This document shows, piece by piece, positions 47,670-56,914 of a DNA stretch of 64,000 nucleotides. The DNA comes from Skermanella rosea (GTDB lineage: Bacteria; Pseudomonadota; Alphaproteobacteria; Azospirillales; Azospirillaceae). The first letter of the stretch is position 1. The number at the start of each line of letters is the position of its first letter. The translations under genes and the position numbers were made by a program. Where the stretch lies: positions 1,533,001 through 1,597,000 of the forward strand of contig NZ_CP086111.1 in NCBI RefSeq assembly GCF_016806835.2, read 5' to 3'. The notes under the pieces are model-generated. The model ran no database searches, was not told the DNA's origin, and worked only from the letters and a program-made list of their open reading frames with translations.

Positions 47670-49127
47670 TCAGCCGCGCGCTTCGGCGCGGTAGGTGATC
47701 TCCGAGGTTTCGCCGGGCGTATCGCGGTCGAGCAGCGGGATCGGATAGTCGCCGGTGAAGCAGGCGTCGCAATATTGCGGCCGGGCGTTGTTGCGGCCGG
47801 GTTCGTTGACCGCCTTGTACAGACCGTCGATCGAGATGAAGGCCAGGCTGTCGGCACCGATATACTTGGCCATCTCGTCGATCGAGTATTTATGCGCCAG
47901 CAGCTTCTCCTTCTTCGGCGTATCGACGCCGTAGAAGCAGGCATGGCTGGTCGGCGGGCTGGAGATCCGCATGTGGACTTCGCTCGCCCCGGCCCGGCGG
48001 ACCATCTCGATGATCTTGATCGAGGTCGTGCCGCGGACGATGCTGTCGTCCACCAGGACGACGCGCTTGCCCTCGATCATGTGCCGGTTGGCATTGTGCT
48101 TCAGCTTGACGCCGAGGTTGCGGATCTGGTCGGTCGGCTCGATGAAGGTGCGGCCCACATAGTGGTTTCGGATGATGCCCAGTTCGAAGGGGATGCCGCT
48201 TTCCGCCGCGTAGCCGATCGCCGCCGGCACGCCGCTGTCCGGCACCGGAATGACCACGTCGGCATCCACCGCGCTTTCCCGCGCCAGCTCCATGCCGATG
48301 CGCTTGCGCGCCTCGTAGACCGAATTGCCCTCCATCACGCTGTCTGGCCGGGCGAAGTAGATATATTCGAAGATGCAGAAGCGGCGGTGCTGCGGCAGGA
48401 ACGGGCGGAGGCTGTGGACTCCGGAGCTGTCCAGGACGATCATCTCGCCCGGCTCCACGTCGCGGACGAAGTCGGCGCCGATGATGTCGAGCGCGCAGGT
48501 CTCGCTGCACAGCACGTGGCTATCGCCCACCCGGCCCAGGACCAGCGGGCGCACGCCCAGCGGGTCGCGCACGCCGATCACCATGTCCTTGGCCAGGGCG
48601 ATCAGCGAGTAGGCGCCTTCCACCTGGCGGAGCGCCTCGACCATGCGGTCGATCACCGACCCGCTGCGGGCCGTCGCCATCAGGTGGACAATCACTTCCG
48701 TGTCGGTGGTGGACTGGAACAGGCAACCGCGCCGGACCAGCTGACGCCGAAGCATCAGCGCATTGGTGAGGTTGCCGTTGTGCGCCAGGGCGAAGCCGCC
48801 GAATTCGAAGTCCGCGAACAGCGGCTGGACATTGCGCAGGACCGTGTCGCCGCTGGTGGCGTAGCGGACGTGACCGATCCCGGCATGGCCGCGCAGCTTG
48901 GCGATGACCGACTGCGAGCTGAAATTGTCGCCGACCTGCCCCATGGCATGCTGGATATGATAGTGCTCGCCGTCGAAGGTGACGATGCCCGCCGCCTCCT
49001 GCCCACGGTGCTGGAGCGCGTGGAGACCGAGCGCCGCGACGGCAGCCGCCTCGCCGTGGTTGTAGACGCCGAACACACCGCACTCCTCGCGCAGTTTGTC
49101 GTCATCGAACGGATGGGTCGTCAACAT
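47670..49127 (-). CDS. purF: Amidophosphoribosyltransferase
   Basis: First enzyme of purine synthesis (PRPP + glutamine to phosphoribosylamine), 485 residues. The catalytic Cys16 (REECGVFGV) follows a short propeptide. The PRPP loop is VVLVDDSIVRGTT. The Cys residues of the Bacillus-type [4Fe-4S] cluster are all visible: one in RRFCIFEYIYF, one in SHACFYGVDTP and two in YCDACFTGDYP. It is therefore the Fe-S class of the enzyme. Downstream of cvpA, as usual. Confidence 0.97.
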   Translation of the reverse strand: MLTTHPFDDDKLREECGVFGVYNHGEAAAVAALGLHALQHRGQEAAGIVTFDGEHYHIQHAMGQVGDNFSSQSVIAKLRGHAGIGHVRYATSGDTVLRNVQPLFADFEFGGFALAHNGNLTNALMLRRQLVRRGCLFQSTTDTEVIVHLMATARSGSVIDRMVEALRQVEGAYSLIALAKDMVIGVRDPLGVRPLVLGRVGDSHVLCSETCALDIIGADFVRDVEPGEMIVLDSSGVHSLRPFLPQHRRFCIFEYIYFARPDSVMEGNSVYEARKRIGMELARESAVDADVVIPVPDSGVPAAIGYAAESGIPFELGIIRNHYVGRTFIEPTDQIRNLGVKLKHNANRHMIEGKRVVLVDDSIVRGTTSIKIIEMVRRAGASEVHMRISSPPTSHACFYGVDTPKKEKLLAHKYSIDEMAKYIGADSLAFISIDGLYKAVNEPGRNNARPQYCDACFTGDYPIPLLDRDTPGETSEITYRAEARG

Positions 49128-49168
49128 GGGTGCTAAACCCTTTCGCGGGGTTTGTGAACGGTAGGCTG

Positions 49169-49876
49169 TCAGCGGTTGGTCTCGATCAGGCGGTCGAGCT
49201 CGGTTCGGTCCCGGTCTTTATACCCCGAGTCGGGCACCTGCGCACCCGCGTTCGTCGCGGCGGCCGGCGTCGGCCGGGGGGTGGACAGGCGCTTCAGGGC
49301 TTCCTCCTGGATCGCGCGGTTCGCCTTGTCGGCGGCCGCCTTGGCCGAGGCGGCACCGGACGCGGCCTGCGTCTCGACCGCCGATCCGGTCCGGCCGGGC
49401 ACCAGGTTGCGCAGCATCTCGGCGCCGGTCTGGATCACCGGCATGGTCCGCGCGTCGCGCAGCCAGCGCGGCTGTTCCGTGGGAGGAAAGACCCAACTCA
49501 CCGAGATATAGGCAAGGCAGACGATCACGGCACCCCGGGCGATACCGAAAACGAACCCGAGGGAGCGGTCCACGGCGCTGAGCGCCGAGCCGCGAACGCC
49601 TTTGGAGATCTGGTGGCTGACGATCGACAGCAGGATCAGCGAGGTGACGAACACTCCCAGCCCGGCCACGGCCTTGGCGATCAGGTCCTTGGCGACGATC
49701 TGCTGGACCAGCGGCAGGACATGGGGAAACAGGTACAGGGTCGCGAAGGCGGCGCCGACCCAGGCGCCGACCGACAGCACCTCGCGGACCAGTCCGCGCG
49801 CGAAGGCCAGCAGGGCCGACAGCAGCAGGATGACGATGACGGCGATATCGGTCGGGTTGATTGATGTCGAGTCCAT
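49169..49876 (-). CDS. cvpA: CvpA family membrane protein
   Basis: A 235-residue inner-membrane protein of the CvpA (colicin V production) family. It has four predicted helices in the first 130 residues (AVIVILLLSALLAFARGLVREV and others) and an Ala/Lys-rich hydrophilic C-terminal tail. The family is linked to envelope integrity. It lies 41 bp upstream of purF, a conserved pairing. Confidence 0.92.
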   Translation of the reverse strand: MDSTSINPTDIAVIVILLLSALLAFARGLVREVLSVGAWVGAAFATLYLFPHVLPLVQQIVAKDLIAKAVAGLGVFVTSLILLSIVSHQISKGVRGSALSAVDRSLGFVFGIARGAVIVCLAYISVSWVFPPTEQPRWLRDARTMPVIQTGAEMLRNLVPGRTGSAVETQAASGAASAKAAADKANRAIQEEALKRLSTPRPTPAAATNAGAQVPDSGYKDRDRTELDRLIETNR

Positions 49877-49917
49877 GTCGGGGATCCGTCACGTCATCTG
49901 GTGGATCAGGGGAGGCA

Positions 49918-51327
49918 TCAGGTGCGCGCCCGCCCGGCGGACGCTGCGGCGCGGGGTTCCTGGAACATGGGGATCAGGTCCTCCAGGTGGGCCAGTTCGA
50001 TCCTGCGGATGCCGGCATCGCTCCGGCCGCCCGATTTCCGGCTGCGCTGCGTTGGCATCAGGGACTTCTCGAAACCGAGCTTCGCGGCCTCCTTCAGGCG
50101 GACGTCAGTCTGGCTGACCGCTCGGATCTCGCCCGATAGCCCGATCTCGCCGAACACCACCGTGTCTGCCGGCACCGGCTCTCCGGTCAGCGACGACACC
50201 AGCGCCGCGGCGACCGCCAGGTCGGCGGCGGGCTCGCCGATCCGCAGGCCGCCGGCCACGTTCAGGTAGACGTCGTTGGCGCCGATCGCGACGCCGCAGC
50301 GCGCCTCCAGCACGGCGAGCACCATGGCGAGCCTGCCGCTGTCCCAGCCGACCACCGCGCGGCGCGGCGTGCCGAGCGGGGAGGGGGCGACCAGGGCCTG
50401 AATCTCGACCAGCACGGGACGGGTTCCTTCCAGCCCGGCGAAGACGCAGGCGCCGGACACGTCGCCCCGCCGTTCCGCCAGGAACAGCTCGGACGGGTTC
50501 GACACTTCGGTCAGGCCGGAGTCGGTCATCTCGAACACGCCGATCTCGTCGGTCGGGCCGAAGCGGTTCTTGACGGCGCGCAGGATACGGAACTGGTGGC
50601 CGCGCTCCCCTTCGAAATAGAGCACGGTATCGACCATGTGCTCGAGCACCCGCGGACCCGCGATCGTGCCTTCCTTGGTGACATGCCCGACCAGGACCAG
50701 GATGATGCCGCGCCGCTTGGCGACCCGGATCAGTTCCTGGGCCGAGGCGCGCACCTGGGCGACCGTGCCCGGTGCGCTGTCCAGCGTGTCGACGTACATG
50801 GTCTGGATCGAGTCGATGATGCACAGGCCCGGCGCGTCGGCGGCGTCGAGGGAGGCAACGATGTCGCGGACGTTGGTCGCCGCGGCGAGCTCGACCGCGG
50901 ACTCGCTGGTGCCGAGGCGAGAGGCGCGCATCCTGACCTGATCGACCGCCTCCTCGCCCGAGATGTAGGCGCAGCGGAGGTTCCGGGCGAGGCTGCACAC
51001 GACCTGGAGCAGAAGGGTGGATTTGCCGATCCCGGGATCGCCGCCGACCAGCAGGGCAGACCCCGGCACCATGCCGCCGCCGCAGACGCGGTCATACTCC
51101 GCGATGCCGGTGATGCGCCGGGGGGCCTTCTCGGAAACACCCTTGAGATCGACGAAATCGATCCGCCGCCCCGTGCCGGCCGTGCGGCCCAGCCCCTTGG
51201 GGGCGCTTTCCGGGACCGCCTCTTCCACCAGGGTGTTCCACTCGCCGCATGAGTCGCACTTGCCGCTCCATTTCGGAGAGCTGGCGCCGCAGGACTGGCA
51301 GACGTAACGTGTGTTGGAACGGGCCAA
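49918..51327 (-). CDS. radA: DNA repair protein RadA
   Basis: Branch-migration ATPase of about 469 residues. It has an N-terminal zinc finger (CQSCGASSPKWSGKCDSCGEW in two parts: CQSCGA, GKCDSCGEW), a RecA-like core with Walker A GGDPGIGKST, the RadA-specific KNRFG motif and a C-terminal Lon-like domain. The start is uncertain. Homology suggests TTG 51327 (LARSNTRYVCQSC), since no ATG fits; ATG 51399 would add 24 residues. It is followed by cvpA and purF. Confidence 0.94.
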   Translation of the reverse strand: MARSNTRYVCQSCGASSPKWSGKCDSCGEWNTLVEEAVPESAPKGLGRTAGTGRRIDFVDLKGVSEKAPRRITGIAEYDRVCGGGMVPGSALLVGGDPGIGKSTLLLQVVCSLARNLRCAYISGEEAVDQVRMRASRLGTSESAVELAAATNVRDIVASLDAADAPGLCIIDSIQTMYVDTLDSAPGTVAQVRASAQELIRVAKRRGIILVLVGHVTKEGTIAGPRVLEHMVDTVLYFEGERGHQFRILRAVKNRFGPTDEIGVFEMTDSGLTEVSNPSELFLAERRGDVSGACVFAGLEGTRPVLVEIQALVAPSPLGTPRRAVVGWDSGRLAMVLAVLEARCGVAIGANDVYLNVAGGLRIGEPAADLAVAAALVSSLTGEPVPADTVVFGEIGLSGEIRAVSQTDVRLKEAAKLGFEKSLMPTQRSRKSGGRSDAGIRRIELAHLEDLIPMFQEPRAAASAGRART

Positions 51328-51538
51328 TGTAACCGGGTTCTCGACGTGTTTGCGGTGCAGCAATGGATAGCACGCGCGAACTTTCCGACCTATGGGAAAC
51401 ATTCGGCGCGAGACATTGCCCCGGGCTGTGCCCAGACCGGGAACTATCCTCAAATCGCTCGATGCTTATCGAAACAGGGTTTATTTAAGATGAACAGAAC
51501 AGGAATACCAGAGCCCGATCCAGGTTCGGGATCGCGGA

Positions 51539-52378
51539 TCAGGGTTGCATGACCTCCATCTGGATCGGCCCGTCGGCACGACCGTGGATGAACTGGTCGA
51601 CATAGGGATTGCCCGAATTGTCGATCTCCGACACCGGGCCGCTCCAGATGATCTTGCCCTTGTAGATCATCGCGATCCGGTCGGCGATCTTGCGCGCACT
51701 CGCCATGTCATGGGTGATCGACAGGGCGGTGGCGCCCAGGTCCTTGACGCATTTGATGATCAGGTCGTTGATCACGTCGGCCATGATGGGGTCGAGGCCG
51801 GTGGTCGGCTCGTCGAAGAATATGATTTCCGGCTGGGTGGCGATTGCACGGGCCAGGCCGACGCGCTTCTGCATGCCGCCGGACAGTTCGGCGGGGAACA
51901 GGTCGGCCACTTCCCGGGCGAGGCCGACCGCGGACAGCTTCTCGACCGCGATCTCCCGCGCCTTGCCCCGGGACATGTTCTCGCCCTGGATCAGACCGAA
52001 GGCGACGTTCTCCCACACGGGCAGGCTGTCGAACAGGGCGGCCCCCTGGAACAGCATGCCGAACTTGCGCATCACCCGCTCGCGGTCGCGCGGGCGCAGG
52101 TTGGCGGTCTCCTCCCCGTCGATCTTGATCGAGCCGCTGTCGGGATGCATCAGGCCCAGCGCGCATTTCAGCATCACCGATTTGCCGGTGCCCGACCCGC
52201 CGATCACCACCAGCGATTCCGCGCGTCCGACTTCCAGGTCGAGGCCGTTCAGCACATGCTTGCTGCCGAACGACTTGTGGACGCCGGACAGCTTCAGCTT
52301 CGGCGTCCCGGCCTCGGCCCGAACCCCGGGCGCTGCATCGGCCGGCTTCCCCACTGCGGTATGTGTCATGGCGCTCAT
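51539..52378 (-). CDS. mlaF: Lipid-transport ABC ATPase, MlaF-like
   Basis: A 279-residue ATPase of the Mla phospholipid transport system. Walker A (GGSGTGKSV), signature (LSGGMQKRVGLARA) and Walker B (IIFFDEPTTGLDP) are all present. ATG 52378 overlaps the mlaE stop (ATGA). No mlaD or mlaC follows, which is unusual: downstream, after a 210-bp gap, comes radA. Confidence 0.9.
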   Translation of the reverse strand: MSAMTHTAVGKPADAAPGVRAEAGTPKLKLSGVHKSFGSKHVLNGLDLEVGRAESLVVIGGSGTGKSVMLKCALGLMHPDSGSIKIDGEETANLRPRDRERVMRKFGMLFQGAALFDSLPVWENVAFGLIQGENMSRGKAREIAVEKLSAVGLAREVADLFPAELSGGMQKRVGLARAIATQPEIIFFDEPTTGLDPIMADVINDLIIKCVKDLGATALSITHDMASARKIADRIAMIYKGKIIWSGPVSEIDNSGNPYVDQFIHGRADGPIQMEVMQP

Positions 52379-53148
52379 CGCGAAAAGAACAGGCCGGTGA
52401 TCAGGTAATTGAACACCAGGATCAGGATGGAGGAGGACACGACCGCGTTGGTCGTCGCGGCGCCCACGCCCTGGGCGCCGCCGCGCGACTGGTAGCCGTG
52501 GTAGCAGCCCATCAGTGCGATCACGAACCCGAAGACCGCCGCCTTCACCAGGCCGGAGATGACGTCCATCGGCACCAGGTATTCCCAGGTGCGGCCGATA
52601 TAGGCGGCCGGGTTGAAGTCCAGCCGGTAGACACCGATCAGGAACCCGCCGAAGACGCCGATGATGTCGGCGACGACGACCAGCAGGGGCAGCATGGTGA
52701 GCCCGGCGACGAGGCGGGGCACCACCAGGTACTTGAAGGGGTTGGTCGCCAGGGTGGACAGTGCGTCGACCTGTTCGGTCACCCGCATGGTCCCGATCTC
52801 GGCAGCCATCGAGGCGCCGATGCGGCCGGCCACCATGAGGCCGGCGAGCACCGGCCCCAGTTCGCGCGTGACGGAGAGCACGACCACCGTCGCCACGGCG
52901 CCTTCCGCCTGGAAGCGGGCGAAGCCGGTATAGCTCTGCAAGGCCAGCACCATGCCGGTGAACAGGGCGGTCAGCCCGACGACCGGCAGCGAATAATAGC
53001 CTATGTCGATCATCTGCCGGCCGATCAGGCGCAGATAGAACGGAGGCCGGAAGCAGTGCGAGACGGCGACACCGGTAAACAGCATCAGCCGGCCGGTCGC
53101 CTCCAGAAATATCAGGAAGGCGCGGCCGGTCGTGGTCAGGAAGCCCAT
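52375..53148 (-). CDS. mlaE: Lipid-transport ABC permease, MlaE-like
   Basis: A 257-residue MlaE/YrbE permease with about six helices. The RELGPVLAGLMVAGRIGASM-type motif is present (ELGPVLAGLMVAGRIGAS), with AEIGTMRVTEQVDAL following. It helps keep lipid asymmetry in the outer membrane. ATG 53148 with GGGGGA upstream is preferred to the longer frame. The 262 bp between it and dnaB have no gene, so no alanine-racemase gene is present at this place. Confidence 0.92.
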   Translation of the reverse strand: MGFLTTTGRAFLIFLEATGRLMLFTGVAVSHCFRPPFYLRLIGRQMIDIGYYSLPVVGLTALFTGMVLALQSYTGFARFQAEGAVATVVVLSVTRELGPVLAGLMVAGRIGASMAAEIGTMRVTEQVDALSTLATNPFKYLVVPRLVAGLTMLPLLVVVADIIGVFGGFLIGVYRLDFNPAAYIGRTWEYLVPMDVISGLVKAAVFGFVIALMGCYHGYQSRGGAQGVGAATTNAVVSSSILILVFNYLITGLFFSR

Positions 53149-53344
53149 TGATCCCCCGTGGCAACCTAGCGGGCGGCGCTCCCGCTCACCCGTGCCCCCG
53201 TGCCGGGCATGACACTCGGGCCGGACGCGTTGAGGGAACGGCTGAAACCACACACCCAAACCGCTGGTGCCGTTGCAACTTTACCTCAGCGCGCAACCTT
53301 GTGCGGCGCACCCTAGCCAACCGTCATAACACTGTCAACGGCAG

Positions 53345-53402
53345 GGGCACCCGAGGGTGCCCATAGGTGGATGGGGGCGGGCCGTCTCCGGCCGCGCCCC
53401 CC
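53345..53402 (-). terminator. Pair of GC-rich hairpins downstream of dnaB
   Basis: Hairpin 1 is GGGCACC, cgag, GGTGCCC (53345-53362). Hairpin 2 is a long stem at 53373-53402 (GGGGGCG...GGCCG / CGGCC...CGCCCCC with a bulge). They begin 9 bp past the dnaB stop. No T-run is seen, so this may be a Rho-dependent or mRNA-stabilising 3' end. Confidence 0.5.
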
Positions 53403-53410
53403 GATTTCCC

Positions 53411-54925
53411 TCACTCGTAGTCGCCGCCGCCGCCGCCCGGGTGGCTCTGGTCCAGGTCGCCGAACTTGGTGTACTGGCCGTCGAAGAACAGGCGAACCGT
53501 ACCGATCGGTCCGTGGCGCTGCTTGGCGATGATGACTTCGCCTGTATTGTGGACCTCGCCCAGCCGCTGCTGCCAGCGCTGGTAGCGGTCGTTGAACTTG
53601 TCGTCGGCCTCGTCGGGCCGCCGGCTCGGTTCGGCCCGTTCCAGGTAGTACTGCTCGCGGAAGACGAACATGACCACGTCGGCGTCCTGCTCGATCGAGC
53701 CGGACTCACGCAAGTCGGACAGCTGGGGCCGCTTGTCCTCGCGCTGCTCGACGGCGCGGGACAACTGGGATAGGGCCATGACCGGGACGTCCAGCTCCTT
53801 CGCGATGGCCTTGAGGCCGCGGGTGATCTCGGAGATTTCCTGCACCCGGTTCTCGTTGCCCTTGCCTCCGGAGCCGCGCAGCAGCTGAAGGTAGTCGACC
53901 ACGATCAGCCCGAGGCCGCCCGACGTGCGCGCCAGCCGGCGCGACCGGGTCCGGACCGCCGCGATGCTCAAGGCCGGCGTGTCGTCCACATAGAAGGGGA
54001 CGCGCGACAGGATGCTGCTGGCTTCCGAGAAGCGCTGGAAGTCTTCCGGCTTCAGGTCGCCGCGCCGGATCTTCTCCGAGGCGACCTGCGCCTCGTCTGC
54101 CAGGATACGGGTGGCCAGCTGCTCGGCAGACATTTCCAGCGAGAAGAAGGCGACCCCGGCGCCCTCCTTGCCGTCGGTGCGCAGGTGTGCCTTGGCCGCG
54201 GCGAACGCGATGTTGGTGGCGAGCGCGGTCTTGCCCATGGACGGGCGCCCGGCGAGGATCAGCAGGTCGCTGGGATGGAGGCCGCCCAGCTTGCGGTCCA
54301 GATCGATCAGGCCGGTGGTGACACCGGTGACCTGGCTGTCCCGCTTGAACGCCTCCTCCGCCATCTCAATGGCGACTCGGAGCGATTGGCTGAACGGCTG
54401 GAACCCGCCCTGGATGTCGCCCGTGGTCGCCAGGTCGAAGAGCTTCTTCTCCGCCCCTTCGATCTGCTCGAGGGCCGCCCCCTCGAGGTTGTGGCTGTAG
54501 GCCTCGTTGACCATGTCCTCGCCCATGTCGATGAGCTGGCGGCGGAGGTACATGTCGTGGATGATTCGGCCGTAATGCTCGGAATTGACCACCGAGACCA
54601 CGCTGCCGGCCAGTTCGGCCAGGTAGCCGACGCCGCCGACGCTCTCGAGCGCCGGATCGCCTTCGAAATAGCGCTTCAGCGTGATCGGGTCCGCGACCTC
54701 GCCGCGCTGGATCAGGGTATGGATCGTCTCGAAGATTCGGCTGTGGACCGGATCGTAGAAATGCTCCGGCTTCAGGAACTCGCCGACCTTCTCGTAGGCC
54801 TTGTTGTTGGTCAGGATGGCGCCCAGCAGGCTCTGTTCAGCCTCGGCGTTGTGCGGGGTGATTCGGTAGCTGGGGCGTCGTCCGGCAGCATCCGCGGGGC
54901 GGGCGGCGCGAGGATCAGTGGTCAT
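53411..54925 (-). CDS. dnaB: Replicative DNA helicase DnaB
   Basis: Hexameric replication-fork helicase, 504 residues. The N-terminal DnaB domain is at about 20-125 (PHNAEAEQSLLGAILTNN) and the RecA-like helicase domain follows, with Walker A GRPSMGKTALA and Walker B LIVVDYLQLL. The C-terminal segment RESGSIEQDADVV is typical. ATG 54925 has GGAA close upstream; ATG 54934 is in frame three codons earlier. Confidence 0.96.
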   Translation of the reverse strand: MTTDPRAARPADAAGRRPSYRITPHNAEAEQSLLGAILTNNKAYEKVGEFLKPEHFYDPVHSRIFETIHTLIQRGEVADPITLKRYFEGDPALESVGGVGYLAELAGSVVSVVNSEHYGRIIHDMYLRRQLIDMGEDMVNEAYSHNLEGAALEQIEGAEKKLFDLATTGDIQGGFQPFSQSLRVAIEMAEEAFKRDSQVTGVTTGLIDLDRKLGGLHPSDLLILAGRPSMGKTALATNIAFAAAKAHLRTDGKEGAGVAFFSLEMSAEQLATRILADEAQVASEKIRRGDLKPEDFQRFSEASSILSRVPFYVDDTPALSIAAVRTRSRRLARTSGGLGLIVVDYLQLLRGSGGKGNENRVQEISEITRGLKAIAKELDVPVMALSQLSRAVEQREDKRPQLSDLRESGSIEQDADVVMFVFREQYYLERAEPSRRPDEADDKFNDRYQRWQQRLGEVHNTGEVIIAKQRHGPIGTVRLFFDGQYTKFGDLDQSHPGGGGGDYE

Positions 54926-55137
54926 CGTTTCCATGTCCGGGAGACTAGCAGAGCACGCCCGGCCGAGATAGACGCCGCGGCTGTGGATAGCTTGTGGAAC
55001 CCGGCGAGTGAAGTTATCCACAGGCTGTGAAGATGGCGGAAATTAGCTCTCGCCATGAGGATTTCCGGATGCGATTATGCGTTGAGGCATGGGTGTATTA
55101 ACCATGCCATCGCCCGCGTTAAGGAAGGATTGGTTGA

Positions 55138-55542
55138 GTGGCCCGGAAATCCGACGGCGATAGCCGCCCGACGGCGGCTCAGGTGGAGCTGGCCCGGCTG
55201 GTGGCCGACCGGCACGAGGTGCGGCTTCCGACCGGGTTCGAGAGCGACGGGATCTGGACCCGCAAGTTCCTGGACGTCTTCGCCTACGACCCCGAGGTGG
55301 AGGAGGATGTCTTCCGGCGGGTCCGCAATCTCGTCCAGTATGTCCGGGAAGGGCGTGACACGCCGGAGATGGCACGCAAGGTGGGGCTTCGGCCCGACCA
55401 GGTCGAGTTCATGATCTCGGTGCTGAGGTGGTCGGACTATGACATGGAGGAAGTGGTCGAGGATTTCGACACCGACCCGGAGGATGCCGCCTGGCGCGAC
55501 ATGGACCGCGACGTCGAGGCGCGCTCCTACGAATATTACTAG
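55138..55542 (+). CDS. Conserved acidic protein of unknown function
   Basis: A 134-residue hydrophilic protein starting at GTG 55138 with AAGGAAGG upstream. It contains a helical acidic C-terminal half (YDMEEVVEDFDTDPEDAAW). No known domain recognised. Its stop codon (TAG, 55540-55542) is the first TAG of the adjoining repeat element, so the original 3' end may have been altered by the insertion. Confidence 0.6.
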   Translation: MARKSDGDSRPTAAQVELARLVADRHEVRLPTGFESDGIWTRKFLDVFAYDPEVEEDVFRRVRNLVQYVREGRDTPEMARKVGLRPDQVEFMISVLRWSDYDMEEVVEDFDTDPEDAAWRDMDRDVEARSYEYY

Positions 55543-55738
55543 TAGTCCCGCACAGTGTTTCATATGACGCTCGGCGGAGCGGAGCGCCGTAGCAACTGTT
55601 ATTTGGCGGTTGTTGTCTCCTCATCAAGCACAATTTTCCACTGTGGTGGTGCAGACGTGTAGCCGTGTCCTGCTTTGGACTGTGTCAGTGGTCAAACAGT
55701 GGGAGTTGGAGCCGCCCCCCGTTCGGGCCAAGTGTGAC

Positions 55739-55819
55739 GGCGCGTGGAACGGCCCTCAAGGACGCTGCGCGCCGCTCCGCGGTGGCCTTCGGCCATCCTT
55801 GACCGCCGTTCCACGCGCC
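55739..55819 (-). ncRNA. Candidate IS-encoded guide (bridge/seek) RNA structure
   Basis: Downstream of the transposase. A 15-bp perfect stem (GGCGCGTGGAACGGC, 55739-55753, with 55805-55819) is followed by a symmetric CC/CC internal loop, a second perfect stem (TCAAGGA/TCCTTGA) and a 33-nt inner loop holding a TGGCC-ttc-GGCCA hairpin. IS1111-group elements encode their target-choosing RNA in this flank. The inner loop shares 8 and 9 nt with, or complementary to, the two sides of the target site. Transcription is not shown by the sequence. Confidence 0.45.
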
Positions 55820-55882
55820 GCCAAGTGGACCCCAGGTCGGGACGGAGGGATGGTGCCGCCGATCGAACAAAGGGATGGAGCC

Positions 55883-56914
55883 TCAGGCGGCGGCCGGGGA
55901 CGTAGCCTCGGCCACAGCCGTGGCCGTCTTGCGCAATGCCGCCTGGTCGGCCTTTTTCGCTTCGTGGTCCGGGTCCCAAGGCTCACCCGCCTTGAGCAGG
56001 GCGTTGAGCATCACCAGGGCCTTGCGCATGCAGGCGACCAGCGCCACCTTCCCCGCTTTGCCGCGCGCCTTGAGGCGCTCGTACAACTTCTTGAGCACCG
56101 GGTTCCAGCGCAGACCGATGCGGGCGACGTGGAACAGCGCATGGCGCACCTTGGCGCGGCCGCCGTAAATCCGGCGCACCCCCCGCAACGTGCCGCTGTC
56201 GCAGGCGAACGGCGCAAGCCCGGCCAGGCTGGCTACCTGCTTCTCGTTCAGCGAGCCGAGTTCGGGCAGATAGGCGACCAGCATGGCCGAGGTCAGCGGC
56301 CCGACGCCCTTGAAGCTGCGCAGCAGCGCAGCGCGCCGGCTCAGCTCGGCGTCGCAGTAGACGGTCATCGCGATCTGCTCGGCCAACTCGGCCGCCTGGC
56401 CCCGGAGCGCCTCCAGCGCGGCGCCGGCAACCTGGCGCATCGCCTCGGAGTGGAAGTGCTCGATCTGATGAGACCGGGCAGTGATCTCGGCCAGCACCTG
56501 GTCGCGGTAGTCGAGCAGCTCGATCAACTCGGCGCGGACCGGCTCCGGAATCGGGGTGGCGCGCGGCCGGTTGGCCTCGCCGAACGCCTTGAGCGCCCGG
56601 GCGTCGACCCGGTCGGTTTTGGCCAGCCAGCCGTTCGAGCGGGCGAAGTCCCGCACCCGCTTGGGGTTGACGATGGCCGTCGCTACGCCGGCCGCGGCCA
56701 GGGCGTGATGCAGGCCGCGCTCGCAGCCGCCCGACGCTTCCATGACGACCAGCACGTCGTTGCCGCCCTCGCGCAGCGCGCTCAGGATAGTGGCCAACTC
56801 GCCATGGCTTTCCGGGCTGTTGGGCAGGCGCCGGCGGGTGTGGCCCGGCAGGCCGTGGGTATCGAGAAACTGGGTGGAGGCATCGATGCCGATGCAGTAG
56901 ACTTGGCAAGGCAT
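55883..56914 (-). CDS. IS110-family transposase
   Basis: DEDD recombinase of about 343 residues. The N-terminal RuvC-like domain starts with IGIDAST and carries a later acidic VMEASGGCE motif and DRVDARAL. The C-terminal Transposase_20 domain includes SFKGVGPLTSAMLVAYLPEL and a Ser-containing AGLAPFACDSGTLRG. ATG 56914 (MPCQVYCIGID) fits the family; the frame can extend to 56965. The gene is intact, so the element may be active. Confidence 0.92.
   Translation of the reverse strand: MPCQVYCIGIDASTQFLDTHGLPGHTRRRLPNSPESHGELATILSALREGGNDVLVVMEASGGCERGLHHALAAAGVATAIVNPKRVRDFARSNGWLAKTDRVDARALKAFGEANRPRATPIPEPVRAELIELLDYRDQVLAEITARSHQIEHFHSEAMRQVAGAALEALRGQAAELAEQIAMTVYCDAELSRRAALLRSFKGVGPLTSAMLVAYLPELGSLNEKQVASLAGLAPFACDSGTLRGVRRIYGGRAKVRHALFHVARIGLRWNPVLKKLYERLKARGKAGKVALVACMRKALVMLNALLKAGEPWDPDHEAKKADQAALRKTATAVAEATSPAAA

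Noticed and set aside
46443-49136. 897-codon plus-strand open frame opposite the acetyltransferase, SDR and purF
   Set aside because: Shadow of three convincing minus-strand genes.
53149-53410. Alanine racemase gene expected between dnaB and radA in related genomes
   Set aside because: The gap is too short and has no such frame; it must lie elsewhere if present.
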